Positions 54,076-62,937 of a stretch of 64,000 bases of DNA are shown here, piece after piece. Both the position numbers and the translations under genes were made by a program. The stretch's first letter is position 1; each line of letters begins with the position of its first letter. The stretch lies in contig CALXRL010000039.1 in the NCBI GenBank assembly GCA_944390735.1, positions 124,001 to 188,000 of the forward strand, given 5' to 3'. The notes under the pieces were generated by a model that saw nothing but the letters and a program-made list of their open reading frames with translations, did not search any database and was not told the origin of the DNA. The stretch is from an uncultured Victivallales bacterium (GTDB lineage: Bacteria; Verrucomicrobiota; Lentisphaeria; Victivallales; UBA1829).

Positions 54076-54996
54076 TCAATGCAGAATGAAATCCGACCAG
54101 GAGGATCTCTTCCCGGGCGTTTTTTTCTCTTCCTTTGCGGGAATCAGAATCGCCTCCATGGTCTCGTTGGTAATCACCCGGACGCTGGAGCCGGAGGAAA
54201 GCGGATTGTCCATCGGCAGCATCCGGTCGACCACCTCCACGCCGCTGCGGATCGTCCGGATCACGTTGAGCTTCGGATCCGCGGGAATCCAGAGATCGGC
54301 TTTCAGACGGAAATCCAGATTCGGCACATCGCGCGACAGGATGCTTGCCGTCACCTGCCAGCAGTCGATTCCGCGGAAGTTGTCCTTCCCCGCGATCTTC
54401 GCAACCGACTCGATCGAGCTGCCCTTCAATTCAAATCCCCGCTGTTTCAGCGATTCCATCACCGGCAGGGCGGAAATATTCCATCGTTTGCCGGGAGCGG
54501 GAACAATTCCCTCCCCCAGCGTATCCTTCAGCGTGTTCTCCGGCGGCACGCGGAACACCGCTCCCAGCAGACGCCGCGCCTCCCGCGGCAGACGCTGATT
54601 CGACTCCCCATACGTGAAGCGGCAGGGCAGACGGCGCATGTCGCAGAAAACGGTCTTTCCCATCAGCTGCGAGGCGTCGAACGCCTTCCCGTCCAGATAC
54701 CCTCCGATCATTGAAATGCGGAGCTCCACCCGGTTCGGATTTCCCACGGAGTTCACCTCCAGCACCTTCATCCACGCAAACAGTGTGACGGAGAGCGATT
54801 CCTGCCGGATCACCGGCTTGTCGGGTCCGGCCAGCACAAAGCGGTATTCCCGCGTAAACGCCAGATTGACCTCCGTCTGGAACGCATCCCCCGCCCGCGT
54901 CGGACGCCGGAAGGAGAGCTCCTCCGCCGCAGACGCCACCCCCGCCCCGCAGCAGAACAACAGCGTCAGAAAAAGAATGGACGCCAGTTTTCTCAT
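54076..54996 (-). CDS. Secreted protein of unknown function
   Basis: A 306-residue protein with a signal peptide (MRKLASILFLTLLFCCGAG to about residue 24, ASAAE). The mature part begins LSFRRPTRAGDAF and looks beta-rich, with a lysine-rich end. I recognise no domain. The start overlaps the rdgB stop by 4 bases (ATGA), so it is translated with that gene. A periplasmic or surface location is expected; function unknown. Confidence 0.7.
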   Translation of the reverse strand: MRKLASILFLTLLFCCGAGVASAAEELSFRRPTRAGDAFQTEVNLAFTREYRFVLAGPDKPVIRQESLSVTLFAWMKVLEVNSVGNPNRVELRISMIGGYLDGKAFDASQLMGKTVFCDMRRLPCRFTYGESNQRLPREARRLLGAVFRVPPENTLKDTLGEGIVPAPGKRWNISALPVMESLKQRGFELKGSSIESVAKIAGKDNFRGIDCWQVTASILSRDVPNLDFRLKADLWIPADPKLNVIRTIRSGVEVVDRMLPMDNPLSSGSSVRVITNETMEAILIPAKEEKKTPGKRSSWSDFILH

Positions 54997-55613
54997 ACGA
55001 ATTCAAAATCATCCATGCTGTCGAGTTCCGCGCGGATGAACTTGACCGCCTTCACCATCGCGGCCGCCCGGTGACTGATCGAATCCTTGACCTCGGAGGG
55101 CAGCTCCCCGAACGTTTTGTCATACCCGTCCGGAATGAAGACCGGATCATAACCGAACCCGTTGGTTCCGCGCGGCGCCTCGGCGATCGTTCCGCAGACC
55201 TCCCCCCGGAAGAGCGCCACATCATCCCCGCGGTACGCAATGGCAATCGCACAGACAAACCGGGCGCGCCGGTCGGTTTTCCCCTTCATCGCGTCCAGAA
55301 GTTTCGCGATCCGCGCCGCATCGGTTGCGCCCTCCCCCGCATAACGCGCGGAATAGATGCCGGGAGCGCCGGACAGCGCATCCACCATCAGTCCGGAATC
55401 GTCGGCAAACGCCGCCATGTCGGCATAGGCGGAGGCCTGTTCCGCCTTTTTCTCGGCGTTCTCCTCGAAGGAATGACCGTCCTCGATCAGAACCGGAAAA
55501 TTCGGAATCGCGTCGGGCGTGACAATGTTGACCCGGGAATTCAGATCGTTCAACATCTTCCGGAATTCCTCGACCTTGTGTTTGTTACTCGTTGCGGCAA
55601 GCAGCTGAAGCAT
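54993..55613 (-). CDS. rdgB: Non-canonical purine NTP pyrophosphatase RdgB/HAM1
   Basis: A 206-residue protein with AATSNKHKVEEF at the start, EDGHSFEENAEKKA, FADDSGLMVDAL, PGIYSARYAG and GTNGFGYDPVF, followed by ISHRAAA. All are hallmarks of the Ham1 family, which hydrolyses dITP, ITP and XTP to clean the nucleotide pool. It lies 15 bases downstream of purF on the same strand, a sensible purine-metabolism grouping. Confidence 0.95.
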   Translation of the reverse strand: MLQLLAATSNKHKVEEFRKMLNDLNSRVNIVTPDAIPNFPVLIEDGHSFEENAEKKAEQASAYADMAAFADDSGLMVDALSGAPGIYSARYAGEGATDAARIAKLLDAMKGKTDRRARFVCAIAIAYRGDDVALFRGEVCGTIAEAPRGTNGFGYDPVFIPDGYDKTFGELPSEVKDSISHRAAAMVKAVKFIRAELDSMDDFEFV

Positions 55614-55628
55614 GGTGTTCTCCTGATT

Positions 55629-57539
55629 TCAATATGCGCGCTCGTTGCGCCCTTCAATATAGTTGATGAAAGCCCGGTTGCAGACCCGCGCACCGCCGGG
55701 AGTCGGATAATTTCCCGTGAAGTACCAGTCTCCCGTATGGTTCGGACAGGCCTCGTGAAGCCCTTCGATCGTCTGGAAGATCACGGACACCTCCGCCCGA
55801 ATGCCCACCGGTCGCAGAAGATCGCCGATCTTCTCCGAAAGCTCATCGGCCGTAAACGGCGCATAGATCTCCTGCACATAATTCGGAACCGGCGTCTCGC
55901 AGCAGAGCGACGACTTCGCCTTCCGGTACACATCGTCGATGATGTGCGACCGGTTCGACTCCTTCAGAAGCTCAATCGCCGCCTGAAAAGCGACAAAATC
56001 CCCGAGTTTCGCCATGTCGATCCCATAACAGTCCGGATACCGGATCTGCGGAGCGGATGAGGCAAGAACAATGCGTTTCGGCCCGAGCCGGTCCAGAATC
56101 TTGAGAATGCTTTCCCGCATCGTGGTTCCGCGCACAATGGAATCGTCGATCACCACCAGCGTGTCCCGGCCCCGGCGGACCGTGCCGTAAGTGATGTCAT
56201 ACACATGCGCCACCAGATCCTCCCGGCTGGAATCCTGCGTAATAAAGGTCCGCAGTTTGGCATCCTTGACCGCCACCTTCTCAAACCGCGGACAAAGAGC
56301 AAGAATCGATTTGAGATTATCATCGTCAAACTTGTCTTTGTCCTTGAGCGCCAGCAGTTTCCGCGTCACGATCCGGACGCAGTGCTCGCGAAGCGCATCC
56401 ATCAGCCCGTAGTAACAGATCTCCGCCGTGTTCGGAATGAACGAAAACACCGTGTTTTCGATATCCTCGTGAATGGATTCCAGAATCTTCGCAGTCAGGT
56501 GACGGCCCAGATTCTTGCGCTCCTGATAAATGTCGGCATCGGTTCCGCGCGAAAAGTAGATGCGTTCAAAGGAGCAGCGTTTCGGTTCGACCTTCCGGCT
56601 GGTGAACGGCTCGACGGAGAGTGAGCCGTCGCGCTTGACGACAATCGCATGCCCCGGCGGAAGCTCCCGGACACGCTCCATCTCCTGTATGTTGAACGTG
56701 GTCTGAATCACCGGACGCTCCGACGTGACAACCACAATCTCATCATCGGCATAATAAAACGCGGGCCGGATCCCCGCGGGATCCCGCAGAACGAACGCAT
56801 CCCCGTGGCCGATCATTCCGGCGATCACATATCCGCCGTCCCACTTTTTGCAGGAGTCGCGCAGCACGCTCATCACATCCAGATTCTTGGCGATGTAGGC
56901 GGATGCCTCGCGAGGCGTCAGTCCCATCTCCGCGCATTTCTCTTCCATCCGGAGATTGGCGGTATCCAGAAAATGTCCGATTTTTTCCAGCACGGTCACC
57001 GTGTCGGACCGGTCCTTGGGGTGTTCGCCCATATTCACCAGAAGCTGGAAAAGTTCATCCGTGTTCGTCAGATTGAAGTTTCCCGCGACGATCAGCGTCC
57101 GGGACATCCAGTTGCTTTCCCGCAGAAACGGATGGCACCGCTCAATGCCGTTCCCCCCGTAGGTTCCGTACCGAAGATGTCCCAGAAACAGCTCTCCGGT
57201 AAACCGGGCGTTTTTCTTGAGCCATTCCGGATCCTCCGGACGCGCGCCGGGCTGCCGGCAGACCTGCGCAATCTCCGACGACGCCGCTGTGAAAATATCC
57301 TTGATCGGACTGCTCGAATTCGATTTCTCCATCGAAATGTATTTGTTCCCGGGACTGATGTCAAACTTGATGCAGGCCATTCCCGCGCCATCCTGACCGC
57401 GGTTGTGCTGCTTCTCCATCAGAAGACAGAGTTTGTTGAGTCCGTAGAGGGGGGTGCCGTACTTCTCTTTATAGAAGCGCAGCGGCTTCAGGAGGCGAAT
57501 CAGGGCGATTCCGCACTCATGTTTGATTTCATCGCTCAT
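55629..57539 (-). CDS. purF: Amidophosphoribosyltransferase PurF (long form)
   Basis: A 636-residue protein, longer than the usual 470-510. The N-terminal class II glutaminase has Cys9 in HECGIALI, so a short propeptide MSDEIKHE must be removed. NRGQDGAGMA, HLRYGTYGGN and ESNWMSRTLIVAGNFNLTN follow. The phosphoribosyltransferase part has VVIDDSIVRGTT, the PRPP loop, and IRYPDCYGIDM. It makes phosphoribosylamine in the first step of purine synthesis. Insertions in the glutaminase domain account for the extra length. The ATG at 57539 has GAAAGG about 10 bases upstream. Confidence 0.9.
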   Translation of the reverse strand: MSDEIKHECGIALIRLLKPLRFYKEKYGTPLYGLNKLCLLMEKQHNRGQDGAGMACIKFDISPGNKYISMEKSNSSSPIKDIFTAASSEIAQVCRQPGARPEDPEWLKKNARFTGELFLGHLRYGTYGGNGIERCHPFLRESNWMSRTLIVAGNFNLTNTDELFQLLVNMGEHPKDRSDTVTVLEKIGHFLDTANLRMEEKCAEMGLTPREASAYIAKNLDVMSVLRDSCKKWDGGYVIAGMIGHGDAFVLRDPAGIRPAFYYADDEIVVVTSERPVIQTTFNIQEMERVRELPPGHAIVVKRDGSLSVEPFTSRKVEPKRCSFERIYFSRGTDADIYQERKNLGRHLTAKILESIHEDIENTVFSFIPNTAEICYYGLMDALREHCVRIVTRKLLALKDKDKFDDDNLKSILALCPRFEKVAVKDAKLRTFITQDSSREDLVAHVYDITYGTVRRGRDTLVVIDDSIVRGTTMRESILKILDRLGPKRIVLASSAPQIRYPDCYGIDMAKLGDFVAFQAAIELLKESNRSHIIDDVYRKAKSSLCCETPVPNYVQEIYAPFTADELSEKIGDLLRPVGIRAEVSVIFQTIEGLHEACPNHTGDWYFTGNYPTPGGARVCNRAFINYIEGRNERAY

Positions 57540-57726
57540 AGGAAGAACCTTTCCGCAAAATATCCTGCTCCGGTAATGTACACCTTCAACGGAAATTTTA
57601 CAGCGCCGGAACAAAAAAAAACAGACAATTTACCGAACAGAGAGGGAGAGGGCGGAGGAAATGAAAAGAAACCTTTCTACTTTAAATTTACTTTAAATTT
57701 AATTTAAAAACAAAATAAAAATTCCA

Positions 57727-57755
57727 TTGACAAATTCCCCGGATTATGCTATAAT
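57727..57755 (+). promoter_or_regulatory. Consensus sigma-70 promoter of the LacI-pseudopilin-glycosidase cassette
   Basis: Perfect TTGACA (57727-57732), a 17-base spacer and perfect TATAAT (57750-57755), with a TG one base before the -10 (extended). Upstream, 57678-57720 is very AT-rich with repeated CTTTAAATTTA units, which could be an UP element or operator. Confidence 0.85.
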
Positions 57756-57786
57756 GAAACAGCACTCCGAAAGAAGGAATGAAGTT

Positions 57787-58803
57787 ATGCCCGGAATCAA
57801 AAAAATACGAAATCTGAACGATCTGGCCAAACGCACCGGATGCACGGCGACCGCGGTCTCCATGGCTCTGCGCAATTCACCGCAGCTGTCACTGGAACTG
57901 CGTGAAAAAATCCAGAAAATCGCACGGGAAAACAATTTTTCCCCCCGCAATTACAGCCGGAGAAAAAGCACCCGGGAGAAAAAACCCTTTTCTCATCTCG
58001 GCCCCCTCCTTCTTCTCCATAACGATTTTTACAATGAACTCAATCCCGCGCGCGATCTGACCATGCCCGCGGCATTTCAGATTCTGAACAACTACGGCGT
58101 CGATTACAGCTATCTGGACATTGCCGAGGTCCGGAAAAATCCCGAGCTCTTCCGTGACTTCGCCGGAGTCCTCTATTACAACGATCAGAACATCGAGATT
58201 CCGGAAGAGATGCCGGCCATGCAGATCTTCGGCTGGAAGGAGCTCAAGGCCCGTCAGGACAGAATCACGGTCGACGACAGGAAAATCGCGGAACTCTCCA
58301 CGGAATTCTTCCTGAAGGCGGACGTCAAACGCGTTGCGATGGTCTGGCGGAAGGACATGATCCGGAACTTCTATGAACATCCGCGTATCAAGGTCCTGGA
58401 GAAAAACCTCTCCGCGAAAGGGATCGAAGTCACCCCGATTCTTTTCACCCGCAGGGATACCGATTTTCTGGACCGCCTTCAGGAGTACATCCGAAACGGA
58501 GACAGCAGAATCGGCTTCTTCGCCTTCAATGCGGTCAGCGGGCTGAAACTGTGCAGTGCCCTCGACATCATGCACCTGATGCCGCTCTACGCGCCCGGAC
58601 AGCTGCTGGTCTGCGACAATGATTTCCTCCTTCAGAATTTCTGGCCGCGCTTCCATGTGATTGATCTGGACTTCCCCATGCTGACAAGAAGAGCGGTCGA
58701 CGGACTGCTCTGGCGCCTCGAAAATTCCGATTCGCCGGAAGCGGTCACCTATCTGAGCCCCCGGCTGATCCCCCCGCAGAATATCCCTGAACAAAACAGA
58801 TAA
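57787..58803 (+). CDS. LacI-family transcriptional regulator
   Basis: A 338-residue protein. The N-terminal helix-turn-helix and hinge are [38 protein letters not shown] and [14 protein letters not shown]. The ligand domain follows but is divergent ([42 protein letters not shown]). AAGGAA lies before ATG 57787, about 25 bases after the predicted transcription start. It is followed 13 bases on by a pseudopilin gene and then a secreted glycosidase, so it probably controls them in response to a sugar. Confidence 0.83.
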   Translation: MPGIKKIRNLNDLAKRTGCTATAVSMALRNSPQLSLELREKIQKIARENNFSPRNYSRRKSTREKKPFSHLGPLLLLHNDFYNELNPARDLTMPAAFQILNNYGVDYSYLDIAEVRKNPELFRDFAGVLYYNDQNIEIPEEMPAMQIFGWKELKARQDRITVDDRKIAELSTEFFLKADVKRVAMVWRKDMIRNFYEHPRIKVLEKNLSAKGIEVTPILFTRRDTDFLDRLQEYIRNGDSRIGFFAFNAVSGLKLCSALDIMHLMPLYAPGQLLVCDNDFLLQNFWPRFHVIDLDFPMLTRRAVDGLLWRLENSDSPEAVTYLSPRLIPPQNIPEQNR

Positions 58804-58816
58804 GGAGTTTATGACA

Positions 58817-59560
58817 ATGAACAGAAAAAACCGGAAAAGATGCTTTTGTCAACGGAAAGCTGAATTTACATTGATAGAACTGCTTGTTGTGATCGCAATC
58901 ATTGCGATTCTGGCAGCAATGCTTCTGCCCGCCCTCATGCAGGCCAGAGAGACGGCCCGGGGCATCCAGTGCACCTCCAAGCTCAAACAGCTCTCGCTGA
59001 CCATGCAGCAGTATGCGATGGACCATGACGGAACAGCCATCACCTGCTCCCTGTACACGGGCGGCAGTCCGAGGCCCTGGAGTCTAATCCTGTATGATGT
59101 GAAATATATGACCACGAAAAAGGATCCCCTTTTCTACTGTCCCTCCCTGAATCGCCCGCTGCCGGCCGACAGCAATTACATGTTCTGGACCTACGGCAGT
59201 CTCTACGTCCGGTTCGACCGGGATGACTGGGACGAGGAAACCTACGGCGATTTCATTCTTCCCTATGAATCCAATGGAACCAAACAGGGGGTCATGTTCA
59301 AGACACAGAAGCTGAAACGCCCCTCCCGGGTGCCGCACTTCATGGATACCGGAACGGTCTCGAATCCGATGCAGGGCAACTGGATGGGATCACTGCATAC
59401 CGATTCCGGGGGCGCGCAGTCGGCGGTTTCGTTTCATCACCGGATGCGCGCCAACAGCGCCATGTTTGATGGACACGCCGCGCAGAACAGCATTCAGCAG
59501 ATGAAGGAGCGCGGATGCGCCTACGGAATCGTCAATGGAATCCAACAGAATTTTCTCTGA
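58817..59560 (+). CDS. Pseudopilin-like protein with prepilin N-terminus and H-X9-DG motif
   Basis: A 247-residue protein. A basic leader (about 17 residues) ends in AE before [16 protein letters not shown], the type IV prepilin methylation segment. A following helix ([20 protein letters not shown]) and a C-terminal [12 protein letters not shown] (H-X9-DG) place it in the family expanded in Lentisphaerae and Planctomycetes. The residue before the cleavage Phe is Glu, not the usual Gly. AAGGAG at 58802-58807 fits ATG 58817 better than ATG 58811. It sits between the LacI regulator and the secreted glycosidase, suggesting a surface or secretion role with that enzyme. Confidence 0.87.
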   Translation: MNRKNRKRCFCQRKAEFTLIELLVVIAIIAILAAMLLPALMQARETARGIQCTSKLKQLSLTMQQYAMDHDGTAITCSLYTGGSPRPWSLILYDVKYMTTKKDPLFYCPSLNRPLPADSNYMFWTYGSLYVRFDRDDWDEETYGDFILPYESNGTKQGVMFKTQKLKRPSRVPHFMDTGTVSNPMQGNWMGSLHTDSGGAQSAVSFHHRMRANSAMFDGHAAQNSIQQMKERGCAYGIVNGIQQNFL

Positions 59561-59578
59561 CACTTCGGGAGACAACGG

Positions 59579-62533
59579 ATGAGGAAACTTCTTTTTCTAC
59601 TGCTTCTTGGCGGAGCGGCAGCGGCGGACGCCGTGACGCTCTGTGATTTCATCGGAGAGCGTCTTCCGGTTCCCGTCTGGCAGGGTCGGAAACTGGAACA
59701 GAGCGCGACATACGAACCCGGCGGTCTCCGCGTCCGCTGGAACACGGCCCGGAACGGGACCTGCATCTTCGGGGAACCCTGGAAAAAAACGGAACCCCTG
59801 GGAGAGTTCCGGAAAGCGGACTGCCATGTGGAACTCGAACTGCCGGAGCATGTCGCGCTGACCAGTTTCCGGGTCCGGTTTATTGATTCGCAGAAAGAGG
59901 TTTTCCAGTGGGGAACCGTTGCGGATTTCCGGAAACCGGGAATCGTCCGTCTCACGATTCCGATGACGCAGACCAATTTCCAAGGGGCGTTCCGGGGAAA
60001 CAACGATAAGAAAATTGATTTTCCGATCCGCTTCTACTCCTGCGTCGCCACCGCCTTGAAAAACAGCGGAGAGGCCTCGATTCTCGTCCGGAAAATCGAA
60101 TACGAGCCGACGCTGCCGGAATCGAATCTGAACCGGGTCGAACTGAATCTGGAAACGGGGACCGTCCCCCGGGTTCTGCGCAAGGGGGAGGAGTCCGCCT
60201 TGACTCTTCTTCTGCGAAATCCCGGAAGCACGGCGCTTTCCTGCCGGGCCGAAATCGAATTCCGCGACTTCTACGACAATGTTCTCCGGGAAACGGCCGA
60301 TCTGACCCTTCCTGCGAACGGAACCGGGAAATATGCTCCCAAAACCCGCCTCCCCCGACTCGGACACTGGACCGTGACTCTGCGTCTGAAAAGCAGCGAC
60401 GGTGCCTCCTCCGCGGAACGGAAGAGATCCTTTGCCTACCTGATCCCGGCCGGTCCCGGGACATTGCGGAAAGAGGGATTTCTGTTCGGCATCTGCATTC
60501 CCGCCTGGTACGATCCGAAGATCTTCCCGCTGGAAGCGGAAACTGCGGCGCTCTGCGGAGCCTCCGCCCTCCGCCTGAATTTCCGCTGGAGGGAACTGGA
60601 ACGGACAAGGGACACCTGGCACCTCGGACTGCTGAACCGCATTCTGAACGAATACGAAAAACGGGGCATGGAGGTCATGCCGATTCTTTCGAATCCGCCG
60701 GTCTGGGCTCGGAAAAACACGCCGAACAGCATGCCGGACCTGAATGAGTGGCGGAAATACGTCGCGTTTTTCTTCCGGAATTACGGGGAGAGAATCCGCT
60801 TCTGGGAGATCTGGAACGAACCGGATCTTCTCAGTTTCTGCGAATTCAGCGCGCCGGAATATGTCAAACTGCAGAAGATCGCCCGGGAGGAACAGAGGAA
60901 ATGGGCGCCGCAGGCCCGACTCCTGACCGGAGGATTCGCCCACGCCTATCCGGACAACAACAAAAACGGTTTGCAGGAGTATGTTCTGGCAAATGCCAAA
61001 GCCTGGTTCGACATCCACGCCTTCCATGGACATGGCGGATTCAAGGCCTATCGCAGACAGATTGAAGAGTTTCTTCTTCCGATGCGGAAACGCAACCACG
61101 TGAAAGCGCCGTGGTTCGCCAATGAAACCGCGGTCTCCTCCTGCGGAATCGGAGAAAGGAAACAGGCGGAAACGCTGTTCAAGAAACTGCTGTTCTCCTG
61201 GTCGGCCGGAGCCATCGGCTACAACTGGTACAATCTCCGCAACAACGGCTTCCGGGCCAATGATCCGGAACATCACTACGGACTGGTGACATTCGATTTC
61301 TATCCGAAACCGGTCTATGTGGTTTACAATACGCTTGCCACGGTGTTCCGGAACAAGGAATTTGTCCGCCGCCACAATCGGGGGAACGTCATCTGGATTC
61401 TGGAATTCGCAGGCGGAGGGGACCGCGCGGTCGCTCTCTGGAACGATTCGCCCGAAACGACGCCGGATGAAATCGCCACCTTCCGCAGCAACGCGGAATC
61501 GGTGGAAATCATGGATCTGATGGGCAATGCGCAACCGCTCTCCTCCGAAAACGGAACCGTTGAAGTTCAGATCCGGCGGGATCCGGTCATTCTGATCTTC
61601 CGGCGGTGTTCGAGTCTGCACGATTCCGGATCCAGTGCAAAAGGATGGATCACGGGAGGAGCCGTTCCGGGGATTCCGGCGCACTGGAATCTCTCGCTCC
61701 GGAACCCGACGGACAAGGAGCGCACCGTCCGTCTGAATCTGAAACCGGGAAAAGGAGTACGGGTCGGGTCCGTTCCCGCGGAAGTGAGTCTGAAGCCGGG
61801 AGAACGGAAACGGATCTCCGCGGAAGTGAATGTCGAGGAGGGAACGTCGAGCAGCAGCCAGGCTCTGGATTTGCGTCTTGCTTCGGGAACGCGGGAGTTC
61901 CGGATCCGCTTCCCGATGAGATGGACCATTTTCATTCCGCAAAAGAAAAAGAGCAAGCAGTGGGACTTCCTTCTCCGCGACCGGGAGCAGGTTCATGCGC
62001 TGTTTGATGCGGATCCGGGCAATCTGCACCGGCTCTGGAGCGGACCGGAAGACCTTTCCGCCGGCATCCGGATGAACGTGCGGAAAGGGATCTGGACGAT
62101 TCAGATTTCCGTTACCGACGACAAGCATGTCCAGCCGGAACGGGGCGTCAATGTCTGGAAAGGGGACAACGTTCAAATTGCATTCCGGATTCCGGGCCAG
62201 AGCTCCCTCTGGACCGCCGGACTCACTCTTCTGAGCGACGGTTCCCCGGAACTTTTTCTCTGGGACACACCGAAAACCTTCTCCGCCGGGGACGTGCTCC
62301 GGACCTGGAAACTGAAGGCGGCCCGGAAAGGAAATCGGACGGAATATAAAGTGACAATCCCACTGGCATCCATCGGAGTGGACTCCCGGCTTCTGAAACA
62401 GGGCATCCGCTTCAATGCGCTCATCAACGACAACGACGGCTACGGACGCGAAGGCTGGATTCAAATTACGGACGGCATCGCCGGCACCCGCTCCTCCGAG
62501 TCCTATCCGCTTCTGGTTTTTGAATCGGAATAA
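59579..62533 (+). CDS. Large secreted clan GH-A glycoside hydrolase (GH39/GH5-like) with C-terminal CBM9-like domain
   Basis: A 984-residue protein. A signal peptide covers about residues 1-18. Beta domains (20-180 and 185-290, the second like an Ig/CARDB fold) precede a barrel at about 300-640. WEIWNEPD gives the acid/base Glu (about 414) and WFANETAV the nucleophile Glu (about 516). A beta-sandwich follows at about 640-790, and a C-terminal domain (about 790-984) with GDNVQIAF and YKVTIPLASIG, typical of CBM9-like modules. The family is GH39-like or a near clan A relative; the polysaccharide target is unknown. It is the last gene of the LacI cassette and ends before a strong terminator. Confidence 0.82.
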   Translation: MRKLLFLLLLGGAAAADAVTLCDFIGERLPVPVWQGRKLEQSATYEPGGLRVRWNTARNGTCIFGEPWKKTEPLGEFRKADCHVELELPEHVALTSFRVRFIDSQKEVFQWGTVADFRKPGIVRLTIPMTQTNFQGAFRGNNDKKIDFPIRFYSCVATALKNSGEASILVRKIEYEPTLPESNLNRVELNLETGTVPRVLRKGEESALTLLLRNPGSTALSCRAEIEFRDFYDNVLRETADLTLPANGTGKYAPKTRLPRLGHWTVTLRLKSSDGASSAERKRSFAYLIPAGPGTLRKEGFLFGICIPAWYDPKIFPLEAETAALCGASALRLNFRWRELERTRDTWHLGLLNRILNEYEKRGMEVMPILSNPPVWARKNTPNSMPDLNEWRKYVAFFFRNYGERIRFWEIWNEPDLLSFCEFSAPEYVKLQKIAREEQRKWAPQARLLTGGFAHAYPDNNKNGLQEYVLANAKAWFDIHAFHGHGGFKAYRRQIEEFLLPMRKRNHVKAPWFANETAVSSCGIGERKQAETLFKKLLFSWSAGAIGYNWYNLRNNGFRANDPEHHYGLVTFDFYPKPVYVVYNTLATVFRNKEFVRRHNRGNVIWILEFAGGGDRAVALWNDSPETTPDEIATFRSNAESVEIMDLMGNAQPLSSENGTVEVQIRRDPVILIFRRCSSLHDSGSSAKGWITGGAVPGIPAHWNLSLRNPTDKERTVRLNLKPGKGVRVGSVPAEVSLKPGERKRISAEVNVEEGTSSSSQALDLRLASGTREFRIRFPMRWTIFIPQKKKSKQWDFLLRDREQVHALFDADPGNLHRLWSGPEDLSAGIRMNVRKGIWTIQISVTDDKHVQPERGVNVWKGDNVQIAFRIPGQSSLWTAGLTLLSDGSPELFLWDTPKTFSAGDVLRTWKLKAARKGNRTEYKVTIPLASIGVDSRLLKQGIRFNALINDNDGYGREGWIQITDGIAGTRSSESYPLLVFESE

Positions 62534-62557
62534 GCGAAAACTCTCCGGCAATCCGCG

Positions 62558-62601
62558 AAAATCCCGGCGGTGGAACAGCGTTTCCTCCGACCGGGATTTT
62601 T
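62558..62601. terminator. Rho-independent terminator after the secreted glycosidase gene
   Basis: AAAATCCCGG (62558-62567) pairs with CCGGGATTTT (62591-62600), with T following. The A-rich left arm makes it able to work in both directions, so it may also stop read-through from the leftward tRNA-Asp. Confidence 0.75.
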
Positions 62602-62675
62602 GATTTCATGCTTCGAAGCACGACAGGACAATACGATCACAGAAACGGAATCACGAAAAAAAAGAAGGGAAAAAC

Positions 62676-62752
62676 TGGCGGAAGCGACGGGGCTCGAACC
62701 CGCAACATCCACCGTGACAGGGTGGCACTCTAACCAATTGAGCTACGCCTCC
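62676..62752 (-). tRNA. tRNA-Asp (anticodon GUC)
   Basis: On the minus strand acceptor GGAGGCG pairs with CGCTTCC (one G-U pair). The D arm contains AGCTCAATTGGTTAGAGT. Anticodon stem CCACC/GGTGG encloses loop CTGTCAC with anticodon GTC (plus 62716-62718). T-arm GCGGGTTCGAGCCCCGT. CCA is encoded. Confidence 0.95.
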
Positions 62753-62858
62753 AGTTCATTGAGTTGCATACTCTATTCCATTTTTCAGAAAAGTCAAATC
62801 CTTTTTTTAAGATTTCCGCATTTTTCCCGAAAAAAAATTTTTTCTTCTCCGGATTCTA

Positions 62859-62886
62859 TTGAAAAGAGCTTCAGATGTGCTATTCT
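62859..62886 (+). promoter_or_regulatory. Putative promoter of the acetyl-xylan-esterase-like gene
   Basis: TTGAAA (62859-62864), a 16-base spacer and TATTCT (62881-62886), about 50 bases before ATG 62938. Confidence 0.45.
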
Positions 62887-62937
62887 TTTCGGAAAGGGGA
62901 TGAAGTTCGATTCAAACACGGAAACCAAGAGGGTCTT

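Noticed and set aside
59597..62551. 984-codon open frame antisense to the secreted glycosidase
   Set aside because: It mirrors the sense gene almost exactly and results from avoidance of TTA, CTA and TCA codons in the sense frame. The sense protein has signal peptide and catalytic motifs; the antisense translation has none.
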